In this document: piece after piece, positions 24,956 through 33,507 of the stretch
Position numbering within the stretch: the first letter of the stretch is position 1
How the letters are laid out: each line of letters starts with the position of its first letter
Source: Burkholderia sp. IMCC1007
GTDB taxonomy: Bacteria; Pseudomonadota; Gammaproteobacteria; Burkholderiales; Burkholderiaceae
Reading direction: 5' to 3'
DNA length: 64,000 bases
Assembly (NCBI RefSeq): GCF_027257875.1
Contig: NZ_JAPVQY010000001.1
Span: forward strand, 456,692 to 520,691
Program-made: the position numbers and the translations under genes
Notes under the pieces: generated by a model
Seen by the model: the letters and a program-made list of their open reading frames with translations, nothing else
The model's database searches: none
What the model was told of the DNA's origin: nothing

Positions 24956-25915
24956 TCAGGCCGTTTCGCGCTCATCCGCCCGCGCGTCGCGCCTGATTGC
25001 CTGCGGCGGCACGCCGAACCCCCGCACGAACGCGTCGCGCATGTGCCGGCGGTCGCGAAAGCCGTTCTCCTTCGCGATCACGTCGAGCGGATGGCGGCTC
25101 TGTTCGATCATCAGCCGCGCCGATTCGAGCCGCAACCGCTCGATCGCCTTCGCGGGCGACTGCCCGGTTTCGAGCGTAAACACGCGGCTGAACTGGCGCG
25201 GGCTCAGGTGCACGGCCTCGGCCAGATCCTCGACCGTCAGCGCGCGGCCGAGATTCTGCCGCGCGTAATTGAGCGCATTCTGGATCCGGTCGGATTTCGG
25301 CGCGAGATCGAGCATTTCCGAATGCTGCGACTGGCCGCCGGCGCGGCGCTGGTGCATCACGAGCTTGTGCGCGACCGACCGTGCGGCGTCGGCGCCGAGA
25401 TCCTTTTCCACCATCGCGAGCGCGAGATCGAGGCCGGCCGTCATCCCGGCCGACGTCCAGATCGGGCCATCGACGATGAAGATCCGGTCGTCCTCGACGC
25501 GAATCTCCGGGTAATGCCGCTGCATGTCGCGGCCGAACGCCCAGTGCGTGGTCGCGCGACGCTGCGCGAGCAGCCCGGCCTCGGCCAGCACGAACGCGCC
25601 CGTGCAGATGCCGGCGATCCGCCGCGCCTGCCCGTTCGCGCGGCGCAGATAGGCGACGACACCGGCCGGCGCCGGCGCGGCGAGCGGATCGTTGACGCCC
25701 GCGACGATCCACGTATCGACGCCGAGCCGCCCGCGCAGCGCGCGCGTGGCGACCGGCAGCCCGAGCGACGAGCGCACGTCGCCGCCGTCGACCGAATAGT
25801 TGTGCATCGCGTAGAACGGCGCGTCCATCCCCATGTTCGCGTACTCGAACACCGACTGCGCGGCGAGCGCCATGATCTGGAAGCCGTCGCTGATCAGAAA
25901 ACCGATTCGGTGCAT
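24956..25915 (-). CDS. GlxA-type AraC-family regulator with DJ-1/PfpI domain
   Basis: 319-aa regulator. The N-terminal 170 residues form a DJ-1/PfpI-like class I amidotransferase fold with the GICTGAFVLAEAGLL nucleophile-elbow stretch (cysteine kept). It is followed by a C-terminal AraC double helix-turn-helix: LTVEDLAEAVHLSPRQFSRV, FTLETGQSPAKAIERLRLES and DVIAKENGFRDRRHMRDAFV. Relatives such as GbdR, ArgR and CdhR sense quaternary amines or arginine. A GGGAG ribosome site precedes the ATG. It diverges from an SDR gene 137 nt away, its most likely target here. Confidence 0.9.
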   Translation of the reverse strand: MHRIGFLISDGFQIMALAAQSVFEYANMGMDAPFYAMHNYSVDGGDVRSSLGLPVATRALRGRLGVDTWIVAGVNDPLAAPAPAGVVAYLRRANGQARRIAGICTGAFVLAEAGLLAQRRATTHWAFGRDMQRHYPEIRVEDDRIFIVDGPIWTSAGMTAGLDLALAMVEKDLGADAARSVAHKLVMHQRRAGGQSQHSEMLDLAPKSDRIQNALNYARQNLGRALTVEDLAEAVHLSPRQFSRVFTLETGQSPAKAIERLRLESARLMIEQSRHPLDVIAKENGFRDRRHMRDAFVRGFGVPPQAIRRDARADERETA

Positions 25916-26052
25916 CTGCGTTCTCCCGTTTCGTGCCGACTGGCCCGATGTCCGGAATCATACCCATCTACGTCATTTGTGTCGCAGCGCTTCGAGGCCA
26001 GAATGCGTTCACGCCATCCGGCCATCCTCGTCTCACCGAAACGGAGCACATC

Positions 26053-26853
26053 ATGACGCAAGCACATCGCGGTACCGCCCTCATTACCGGCGCGTCGTCG
26101 GGCATCGGCGCCGTCTACGCGGACCGCCTCGCGCGCCGCGGCTACGACCTGATCCTGGTCGCGCGCAACCGCGACCGGCTGAACGCCCTCGCCGACCGCA
26201 TCACGAACGACACGCAGCGCAGCGTCGAGATCGTGGACGCGGACCTCAACGACCGCGCGGCGCTCGCCGCCGTCGAAGCGAAGCTGAAACAGGACGCGAG
26301 CATCACGCTGCTCGTGAACAACGCGGGCATCGGCACGCATGCGCCGCTGCTCGACAGCGACGTCGACGCGATGACGCGGATGATCGACCTGAACGTGACC
26401 GCGCTCACGCGGCTGACCTATGCGGCCGTGCCGGGCTTCGTCGCACGCGGCCGCGGCGCGGTGATCAACATTTCGTCGATCGTCGCGATCTCGCCGGAAA
26501 CGCTGAACGGCGTGTACGGCGGCAGCAAGGCGTTCGTGCTCGCGTTCAGCCAGTCGCTGCATCACGAGCTCGCCGACAAGGGCGTGCAGGTGCAGGCCGT
26601 GCTGCCCGGCGCGACGGCCACCGATTTCTGGCAGACGGGCGGCCTGCCGCTCGAGCACCTGCCGAAGGAAATCGTGATGACGGCGACGGACATGGTCGAT
26701 GCGGCGCTGGTCGGGTTCGATCGCGGCGAGCTTGTGACGATCCCGTCGCTGCACGCGGGTGACGAATGGGACGCGTACGACGCCGCGCGCCGCACGATGG
26801 CGCCGCATCTGTCGGCCGATACGCCCGCGCCCCGCTACATCGCGGCGCGCTAG
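26053..26853 (+). CDS. Short-chain dehydrogenase/reductase (classical SDR)
   Basis: 266-aa NAD(P)-dependent oxidoreductase. The nucleotide motif GASSGIG is followed by ADRLARRGYDLILVARNRDR, where the basic Arg-Asn-Arg after the second strand points to NADPH. The catalytic set is NNAG, SSI (Ser), then YGGSK (Tyr and Lys). Substrate unknown. It is divergent from the GlxA-type regulator. Its stop codon overlaps the stop of the convergent MFS gene within a shared CTAG. Confidence 0.88.
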   Translation: MTQAHRGTALITGASSGIGAVYADRLARRGYDLILVARNRDRLNALADRITNDTQRSVEIVDADLNDRAALAAVEAKLKQDASITLLVNNAGIGTHAPLLDSDVDAMTRMIDLNVTALTRLTYAAVPGFVARGRGAVINISSIVAISPETLNGVYGGSKAFVLAFSQSLHHELADKGVQVQAVLPGATATDFWQTGGLPLEHLPKEIVMTATDMVDAALVGFDRGELVTIPSLHAGDEWDAYDAARRTMAPHLSADTPAPRYIAAR

Positions 26854-28199
26854 TTGCCGGCGGGGCCTGCGCCGCGCGGTGCGGCGCGCACGCCCAGCAG
26901 CATCGCGACCGCGCATGCGGCCAGCAATCCGGCGATCATCAGCATCGCCGAATCCATGTTGCCGGTGCGCGTGCGGATCACGCCGACGATCCACGGCGTG
27001 ATCATCCCGCTCGATACGCCGATGCTGCTGATCAGCGCGATCCCGCCCGCCGCGCCGGCCCCCGCGAAATACGCGGACGGCACGGCCCAGAACACCGGAT
27101 GCGCGGCGAAGATCAGCATCGCCGCGATCGACAGCAGCGCCATCATCGCGACGATGCTCGGCAGGTGCAGCGTCAGCAACGCGAGCGCCACCGCGCCGCC
27201 GAACGCGCACGCGGCGAAGTGCCGGCGCCGTTCGCGCTTGCGATCCGAGCGCCGCGCAATCGCGATCAGCCCGGCCGCGCCGATCGCATTCGGCACGATC
27301 GACAGCAGGCTGATGTGCACGACGTCGTGAATGCCGAATTCGCGAATCATCAGCGGCATCCAGAACAGCAGCATCAGCAGCGCGGTCGTCAGCGAGAAAT
27401 AGATGAACGCGAACAGATAGGTGCGCGGCTCGGCCAGCACCTGCCGCAACGAGCCGGCGACGTGCGCGGGTGCACCGGCGCGATCGGCGGCGAGGTCGGC
27501 CGCGAGCCGTTGACGGTCGTCGTCGGACAGCCAGCGCGCGTGCTCGGGACGGTCGCACAGCCAGAACCACGCGATCACGCCGAGCAGGACCGCGGGCGCG
27601 CCTTCGATCGCGAACATCCATTGCCAGCCGTGCAGACCGAGCACGCCGGACATCCCGCGCATCAGCCAGCCCGACAACAGCCCGCCGACCATCCCGGCCA
27701 CCGCGACGCCCGCATAGAAGATCGACAGCACCGACGCGCGCCTGCGCGCCGGAAACCAGTACGTCAGGTAGAACACGACACCCGGGAAGAAACCGGCCTC
27801 GAACAGTCCGAGCAGGAAACGCAGCACGTAGAACTGCTTCGCGCTGTCGACGGTGATCATCGCGACCGACACCGCGCCCCACAGGAACATGATCCGCGCG
27901 AACGTGCGGCGCGCGCCGAAGCGGCGCAGCAGCGCGTTGCTCGGCACCTCGAACAGCACGTAGCCGACGAAGAACAGCACGGCGCCCAGGCTGTACATCG
28001 CATCGGTCAGGCCGAGATCCTGGCGCATCTGCAACTGTGCGAAGCCGATGTTGCTGCGGTCGAGGATCGACACGATGTAGCAGATGAACAGGAACGGTAC
28101 GATCCGCATGCCGATGCGGCGATACAGCGCGTCGTTGTCCGTCGTGACGGAACCGGACGCGACCGCTTGCGCGGCGTCCGCTTGAAGGGGGGCTGACAT
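26850..28199 (-). CDS. MFS transporter, anion:cation symporter (ACS) family, copy 1
   Basis: 449-aa proton-driven symporter with twelve helices. The ACS/tartrate-phthalate pattern is clear: RIVPFLFICYIVSILDRSNI, GFAQLQMRQDLGLTDAMYSL, EVPSNALLRRFGARR, and GLFEAGFFPGVVFYLTYWFP. These carriers import organic acids such as tartrate, galactonate or aromatic acids. A GAGGAG ribosome site precedes the ATG. It is the promoter-distal twin of the next MFS gene (98 nt apart, same strand); the shared stretch GLHGWQWMFAIEGAP suggests tandem duplication. Confidence 0.9.
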   Translation of the reverse strand: MSAPLQADAAQAVASGSVTTDNDALYRRIGMRIVPFLFICYIVSILDRSNIGFAQLQMRQDLGLTDAMYSLGAVLFFVGYVLFEVPSNALLRRFGARRTFARIMFLWGAVSVAMITVDSAKQFYVLRFLLGLFEAGFFPGVVFYLTYWFPARRRASVLSIFYAGVAVAGMVGGLLSGWLMRGMSGVLGLHGWQWMFAIEGAPAVLLGVIAWFWLCDRPEHARWLSDDDRQRLAADLAADRAGAPAHVAGSLRQVLAEPRTYLFAFIYFSLTTALLMLLFWMPLMIREFGIHDVVHISLLSIVPNAIGAAGLIAIARRSDRKRERRRHFAACAFGGAVALALLTLHLPSIVAMMALLSIAAMLIFAAHPVFWAVPSAYFAGAGAAGGIALISSIGVSSGMITPWIVGVIRTRTGNMDSAMLMIAGLLAACAVAMLLGVRAAPRGAGPAGN

Positions 28200-28296
28200 C
28201 GATCGTCTCCTCGATGGATGCGAATGCTGGGTACGAATGCGGGCCGTCGAATCGAACGCCGGTCGCCGCCGCGCGCCGGCAGCGACCGTGCGCGAT

Positions 28297-29688
28297 TCAG
28301 TCGTGCGGCGCGGGTTCGCGCTTCACGCCGAGCATCAGCGCGGCGCCGCTCAGCGCGAGCAGCGCGGCGAGCAGGTACACCGCGAGATCCATGCTGCCGG
28401 TGCGCGTGCGGATCATCCCGATCACCCACGGGCTGACGATGCCGCTCGTGATCCCGATGCTGCTGATCAGCGCGATCCCGGCCGCGGCCGCGTTGCCCGA
28501 CAGGTAGCGGGTCGGCACGGCCCAGAAGATCGGCAGCGCGGCGAAGATCAGCGTCGCCGCGATCGACAGGCACGCGAGCATCGCCGCGAAGCTGTGCAGA
28601 TGCAGCGTCAATGCGGCGAGCGCGAGCGCGCCGCCGATCGTGCAGCACGCGAAGTGCTTGCGGCGTTCGCCGGTGCGGTCCGAGCGGCGCGCGATCAGCA
28701 CCAGCCCCACGGCGCCCACCGCATTCGGCACGACCGTGTAGAGGCTCACGGCCACGACGTCGGTCACGCCGAAGTCGCGGATCATCAGCGGCATCCAGAA
28801 ATTGAGCGTCAGCGATGCGCAGGTCAGCGCGAAATAGATGAACGCGAACAGGTAGACACGCGGGTTCGCGAGCGCGGCCGCCACGCTGCGCGCGTCGTGC
28901 GCGCCATGCGCGGCGCCGTGCGTGCGGCTTTCCGCGCACAGGGCGGCCACGCGCGCCTTTTCGTCGGGCGTGAGCCATTTGGCGTTCTGCGGCCGGTCGA
29001 CCAGATACGCGAACGCGAAGAACGCGAGCACGATGGCCGGCGCGCCTTCGATCGCGAACATCCACTGCCAGCCGTGCAGCCCGAGCACGCCGCTCATGTC
29101 GCGCATGATCCAGCCGGACATCAGACCGCCGAGCACGCCGGCCACCGCGACGCCCGCGAAGAACACCGAGATCGCCGCCGCGCGCCGGTTCGCGGGGAAC
29201 CAGTAGGTCAGGTACAGCACGATGCCGGGGAAGAAGCCGGCCTCGAACACGCCGAGCAGGAAGCGCAGCACGTAGAAATGCGACGGCTCCGACACGAACA
29301 TCATGCCGGTCGACGCGAGGCCCCACAGCAGCATGATCCGCGTGAACGTGCGGCGTGCGCCGAAGCGGGCGAGCAGCATGTTGCTCGGCACTTCGCAGAA
29401 TACGTAGCCGACGTAGAACACCGCGGCGCCGAGGCCGTACATCGCATCGCTGAAGCCGAGATCGTGCTTCATCTGCAACTGCGCGAAGCCAATGTTGATG
29501 CGGTCGAGAAACGACACGACGTAGCAGAGGAACAGGAACGGCACGATCCGCCATGCGATCTTGCGGAACAGCGGCGCGTCGCCGGATTCGGATCCGGACG
29601 CATACGCGGGAGATGCGGAAGATGCGGAAGCCGACGCCGTGGCACTCGCGTGCGCGATCGTCGCTTCGCCGGGAAGCGATTGGGGCAT
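28297..29688 (-). CDS. MFS transporter, anion:cation symporter (ACS) family, copy 2
   Basis: 463-aa symporter of the same family as its downstream neighbour, with RIVPFLFLCYVVSFLDRINI, GFAQLQMKHDLGFSDAMYGL, EVPSNMLLARFGARRTFTR and GVFEAGFFPGIVLYLTYWF. The start at ATG 29688 has a GGAGAG ribosome site. The first 35 residues are an Ala/Ser-rich cytoplasmic leader. It lies between an MBL-fold hydrolase (182 nt upstream) and the ACS paralogue, all on one strand. Import of the organic acid or ester handled by the hydrolase is a fair guess, not shown by the sequence. Confidence 0.9.
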   Translation of the reverse strand: MPQSLPGEATIAHASATASASASSASPAYASGSESGDAPLFRKIAWRIVPFLFLCYVVSFLDRINIGFAQLQMKHDLGFSDAMYGLGAAVFYVGYVFCEVPSNMLLARFGARRTFTRIMLLWGLASTGMMFVSEPSHFYVLRFLLGVFEAGFFPGIVLYLTYWFPANRRAAAISVFFAGVAVAGVLGGLMSGWIMRDMSGVLGLHGWQWMFAIEGAPAIVLAFFAFAYLVDRPQNAKWLTPDEKARVAALCAESRTHGAAHGAHDARSVAAALANPRVYLFAFIYFALTCASLTLNFWMPLMIRDFGVTDVVAVSLYTVVPNAVGAVGLVLIARRSDRTGERRKHFACCTIGGALALAALTLHLHSFAAMLACLSIAATLIFAALPIFWAVPTRYLSGNAAAAGIALISSIGITSGIVSPWVIGMIRTRTGSMDLAVYLLAALLALSGAALMLGVKREPAPHD

Positions 29689-29870
29689 GTCTCTCTCCAA
29701 ACGGGCCGCGCGAATCGAGCGCGCGGCAGTCTCCGAGGGCGTGCATGCGCCCTGCTTTCTTGTGAGACCGGAAATCGGCGCCGTGAGCCGCGGCGCAACG
29801 CCGCCGCCGTTCACGGGCCTTCAGGAAAACGGCGGGACGTCCGTCCGGACGCCCGGCCATCGTGACCCGC

Positions 29871-30830
29871 TCAGTCCTGCAGCGCGTCCCACATTTCCTT
29901 GTCGCGCTGCGCGGTCCAGATGCGCGGATGCGTGATGCCGCTCGCCTCGTCGAACGCACGCGACACGTCGAACGGCAGGCAGTGTTCGTAGATGAACACG
30001 TGGCCGAACTTCGGGTCCATCGCTTCGCGCGTGAGCGCCATCGATGCCTTCAGGTCGAGCTTGCGCTCCACCGCCTTGCGGCCCTGCTCGAGCAGCGTCG
30101 TCACGAAGTCCTTCGTGTAGTCGAGGCCCTTGTTCACGTCGGCCGGATTCAGCAGCGCGGGGCCGCGGCCCGGCACGAGCTTCTCGGCGCCCAGCGCGCG
30201 CAGCGCCTCGAGCGTGGCCGGCCACTGTTCGAGCTGGGCGTCGCCGCAATAGCAGGCGGCGTCGTATTCGACGAGGTCGCCCGAGAACAGCACCTTCTGC
30301 GACGGCAGCCAGACGATCGTGTCGCCCTTCGTGTGGCCCGAGCCGACGTGCATGATCTTCACTTCGAGCTTGCCGAGGAACAGCGTGATCTCGCGCTCGA
30401 ACACGAGCGTCGGCCACGTGAGGCCCGGCACCGTCTCGACGCCCGCGAACAGGCGCGGGAAGCGTTCGATCTCCGACTTCATGTCGGCCTCGCCGCGCTC
30501 GACGATCATTTCGTACGTGCCGCGGCTCGCGATCACGTGCTGCGCGCCTTCGTCGAAATACGCCGATGCGCCGAGCACGCGCACCGCGTGGTAGTGCGAC
30601 AGCACCACGTGCTTGATCGGCTTGTCCGTCACGCTGCGGATCTTCGCGATCAGGTCCTGCGCCATCGCGGGCGTCGCGGTCGTGTCGACGATCAGCACGC
30701 TGTCGTCGCCGATGATCACGCCCGAGTTCGGGTCGCCTTCGGCGGTGTACGCATATGCGTTCTCGGACAGCTTCGTCCAGGTGACCTTCTTCTCTTCCAG
30801 ATCGGCTTGGGATGCGAATGCTTTGGCCAT
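29871..30830 (-). CDS. MBL-fold hydrolase with an altered metal-binding motif
   Basis: 319-aa metallo-beta-lactamase-fold protein. The usual HxHxDH signature reads SHYHAVRVLGAS (His79, His81, then Val83 and Arg84), so the Asp/His pair of the second metal site is missing. The later ligands are present: GSGHTKGDT (His166) and FSGDLVEYD (Asp185). The same variant recurs, as far as I recall, in a beta-proteobacterial subfamily, so it is probably a lineage trait and not an error. One metal ion or none may be bound. Context: two MFS symporters downstream and a double IclR regulator divergent upstream suggest one inducible catabolic unit. Reaction unknown. Confidence 0.82.
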   Translation of the reverse strand: MAKAFASQADLEEKKVTWTKLSENAYAYTAEGDPNSGVIIGDDSVLIVDTTATPAMAQDLIAKIRSVTDKPIKHVVLSHYHAVRVLGASAYFDEGAQHVIASRGTYEMIVERGEADMKSEIERFPRLFAGVETVPGLTWPTLVFEREITLFLGKLEVKIMHVGSGHTKGDTIVWLPSQKVLFSGDLVEYDAACYCGDAQLEQWPATLEALRALGAEKLVPGRGPALLNPADVNKGLDYTKDFVTTLLEQGRKAVERKLDLKASMALTREAMDPKFGHVFIYEHCLPFDVSRAFDEASGITHPRIWTAQRDKEMWDALQD

Positions 30831-30897
30831 GTTGCGTTCCGTGGCTGCGAGCCATGTGTTGAGGGGAGTGAGCGGATCATCGTCCCGCGCCGGATAT

Positions 30898-30926
30898 TTG
30901 TCAATGGCAAATCCGCTTGCTATTGT
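30898..30926 (+). promoter_or_regulatory. Possible promoter of the double IclR gene
   Basis: TTGTCA (30898-30903) and TATTGT (30921-30926) are separated by 17 nt in the gap between the divergent MBL and IclR genes, about 80 nt before the IclR start. The match to sigma-70 is fair for the -35 and weak for the -10. Confidence 0.3.
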
Positions 30927-31007
30927 CTAATACGGGTAAACGCGTGGGCTCGCGCGGGAAATGGCGTCGGATACCATGCGGGGTTTCGTCAACGGAAGAA
31001 TCATCGC

Positions 31008-32660
31008 GTGCAGAACCACGAAGTCAGCGCAGACGACGCGCCGCCCAAGGCGCAGCGCGGCATCCAGAGCGTCGAGGTCGGCGGCCGGCTGCTCGACGCG
31101 TTCGCGCGCCGGCGCAAACCGCTCGGGCTGTCGGAGCTGGCGGCCGAGGCCGAGTTGTCGAGCGCGCAGGCGCACACCTATCTCGTGAGCCTGACGCGCC
31201 TCGCGCTCGTCAAGCGCGACGCGATCACCGGCAACTACGAACCGGGCCCGCTGTCGCTGCGGCTCGGGCTGATGTCGATCGAGCGTCAGCCGGCCTATCG
31301 CGCGGCGCTGCCGCACGCGGCGCGGCTCGCGGAGACGGTGGGCCTGAGTGTCGCGCTGTCGGTGCCGGGCGCGCTTGGGCCGACGATCGTGCGCATCGAG
31401 CACGGCGGTTACCCGCTGCATGTGAACCTGCACGTCGGGTCGGTGATGTCGCTCGACACGACCGCCACCGGCCGCGTGTTCCGCGCCTTCGGCGACCCCG
31501 CGCAGCTCGACGCGATGGCGGCCAGCCAGGCCGGCGCGGGCGACACGCTCGCCGGCGCGGAAGACGCGCAGCCGGCGGCCGATGCCGGCGCGCGGCAGGC
31601 CGAATGCGACGCGATTCGTGCGCGCGGGATCGAGCGCGGCGTCGATCGGCCGAGCCCCGGCGTCAGCGCGATGTGCGTGCCGGTGCTGGACGCGGACGGG
31701 CGCCTGCAACTCGCCTTGACCGTGATCGGCTCGACCGGATCGATCGATGTCGGCTGGGACGGCCCGATCGCGACGGCGTTGCGCGACGCGGCGCGGCAGG
31801 CCATCGCGTCGCTCGACGCGGAACGCGACGCACCGCCGGCCGCACCGGCCGCGGCGCCGGCCACGTCGCGCGTGCCGCCCGCACTCGGCGACGACGCGAA
31901 GACGCAACGCGGAATCAACGCGCTCGACAGCACGGGCGAGCTGCTGCTCGCGCTCGTCTCCGCGGGCCGCGCGCTGCCGCTGCGCGATCTCGCGGCGGCG
32001 GCCGGGATGCCGGCTGCCAAGGCGTTCCCGCATCTGGTGAGTCTTCAGAAAATCGGCCTGCTGAGCCGCGACGACGCGGGCTGCTTCGGCGGCGGGCCGC
32101 TCGCACAGGCACTCGGGCTGATCGCGATGCAGCGCGTGTCGCCGACGCGCGATGCGGAAGCCGAAATCGTCGCGCTCGCCGCCGCGACCGACATGAGCGT
32201 GGCTGCCGCGACGCTCGGGCCGCTCGGCCCGACCGTGATCCGCCTCGAGGAATCGGCTCGGCCGCAGCACGTGAGCCTGCAGGTCGGCACCGTGATGTCG
32301 CTCGTCAATACGGCGATCGGCCGGATCTTCGCGGCCGGCATGTCCGACGACGTGCTGGCCGGACTGCTGGCCGACGAGCCGGTGCGCCTGGCCGGCAGCG
32401 CAACGCGGGTCGACGACGCGTTTCGCGCGCGGCTTGCGGCAATCCGCGCGGACGAGTTGGATTTTGCGTTCGACGCGCCGGTGCCCGGCATCGGCACGAT
32501 CGCCGCACCCGTGTTCGATCACACCGGCAGTATCCGGCTCGTGATCGCGATCATCGGCTCGTCGCGCGGCTTCCCGCGCGGGCCGGACAGCGCGCTCGCG
32601 CACACGCTGCTCGCGGCGACGCGCCGGCTGTCGTGGCGGTTCGGGTGGATCGGCGCCTGA
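31008..32660 (+). CDS. Double-length IclR-type transcriptional regulator (two fused copies)
   Basis: 550-aa protein made of two full IclR units in tandem. Copy one: helix-turn-helix QRGIQSVEVGGRLLDAFARR with LGLSELAAEAELSSAQAHTY, then effector part VGLSVALSVPGALGPTIVRI and GSVMSLDTTATGRVFRAFG. Copy two: QRGINALDSTGELLLALVSA with LPLRDLAAAAGMPAAKAFPH, then TLGPLGPTVIRLEESARP and GTVMSLVNTAIGRIFAAGM. Normal IclR proteins are about 260 aa. An Ala/Pro linker (about 270-290) joins the halves. The start is GTG 31008 after GGAAG; no ATG in frame is suitable. It diverges from the MBL hydrolase, whose operon it probably represses. Confidence 0.88.
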   Translation: MQNHEVSADDAPPKAQRGIQSVEVGGRLLDAFARRRKPLGLSELAAEAELSSAQAHTYLVSLTRLALVKRDAITGNYEPGPLSLRLGLMSIERQPAYRAALPHAARLAETVGLSVALSVPGALGPTIVRIEHGGYPLHVNLHVGSVMSLDTTATGRVFRAFGDPAQLDAMAASQAGAGDTLAGAEDAQPAADAGARQAECDAIRARGIERGVDRPSPGVSAMCVPVLDADGRLQLALTVIGSTGSIDVGWDGPIATALRDAARQAIASLDAERDAPPAAPAAAPATSRVPPALGDDAKTQRGINALDSTGELLLALVSAGRALPLRDLAAAAGMPAAKAFPHLVSLQKIGLLSRDDAGCFGGGPLAQALGLIAMQRVSPTRDAEAEIVALAAATDMSVAAATLGPLGPTVIRLEESARPQHVSLQVGTVMSLVNTAIGRIFAAGMSDDVLAGLLADEPVRLAGSATRVDDAFRARLAAIRADELDFAFDAPVPGIGTIAAPVFDHTGSIRLVIAIIGSSRGFPRGPDSALAHTLLAATRRLSWRFGWIGA

Positions 32661-32877
32661 TCGCCGCACGACCGCTGCACCGCCGCCGCTCGCCCCCCTG
32701 CCTGACTTCCCTTTTGCCGTTTCCTCGATGCGAGGCCGTGCTCGCCACGGCCGCGTTGCCCGTGCGCGCCACGACGGTCCGCAGGGGGTGCGTTACATGT
32801 TGCGCGGCAGCAACAAAAAGTGTCAGTAATTCTCATATAACGAAATCGCATTTCACACCGCGGTGAAGTTTCTTTAT

Positions 32878-32897
32878 GATTAGGGTTATCCCTAATC
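32878..32897. promoter_or_regulatory. 8-bp inverted repeat before a small gene
   Basis: GATTAGGG (32878-32885), TTAT, CCCTAATC (32890-32897): a perfect 20-nt dyad that starts 43 nt before the ATG of the 47-aa product. It may be an operator or a leader hairpin; there is no T-run for a terminator. Confidence 0.5.
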
Positions 32898-32920
32898 CAC
32901 CACCTCTCCGGGGTTTCGTC

Positions 32921-33064
32921 ATGCAAACGTCTAATGTCTCGAACCGTTCCACCGAATCCGCTGGCTGGCTCGCACGCGTTGGCGAGCTGCTCGCAGAAGC
33001 CTGGGCGCTCCACCTGGAAAACTGCGAAGTCATCGCTGAAGCACACGCACGCCTGCCGCGCTAA
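32921..33064 (+). CDS. Small protein (47 aa), unknown function
   Basis: Predicted product MQTSNVSNRSTESAGWLARV, then GELLAEAWALHLENCEVIAE, then AHARLPR. It could form one amphipathic helix (GWLARVGELLAEAWALHLENCEVIAEAHA). No family is recognised. Support comes from protein-like composition, an isolated position, and an AT-richer upstream region with a perfect inverted repeat. The ribosome site is weak (CCGGGG). It might instead be a chance frame. Confidence 0.45.
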   Translation: MQTSNVSNRSTESAGWLARVGELLAEAWALHLENCEVIAEAHARLPR

Positions 33065-33507
33065 GCGCGGCAACTGGCCGCCGGCCGGCGGCACGATTAC
33101 CGGCCCGATCTACTTGTCACGGCGCGCGCCGCAAGGCCGCCGCGTCCCGGGATCGGGGCACCGGACGAATTTCATCAAACAGGCCCGCATGGCCCTGACT
33201 CGAATGGCCTCGGCACGATGCGAGCGCCATGGGCGATGGCCGGTGCCGACATGCGGTCGGCAGGGTTTTGACAGTCAGTGAACGCCGCGGCTGGCCGCTG
33301 CGTGCGCTGACGACGCGCAATCACGCAGCGTCGCATCGCGCCCGGGGCGCCGCGGAAGATTCATCCATTTTCCGGCCCCGTCGGCATTTTCCCGCCCGTA
33401 TCCGGTTCAGGGCCGCGCGCACGCGTCGCGCCGCCCGATCGCCGTCCTTCCCCAGCACAGCCGCATCCATCGCCGCCGCGACGGATCGCCGGGCCGACGC
33501 TGTCCCG
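33065..33507. other. Intergenic region without a supported gene
   Basis: 443 nt between the 47-aa frame and the end of the Lrp-type gene. Short open frames occur on both strands but have arginine/proline-rich shadow-like composition and no ribosome site. No repeat, RNA gene or operator was recognised. Confidence 0.4.

Noticed and set aside
24941..24960. Terminator hairpin CCTGACCC/GGGTTCAGG between cupin and GlxA genes
   Set aside because: The stem has a bulge, overlaps the GlxA stop codon and lacks a T-run, so support is too weak for a feature.
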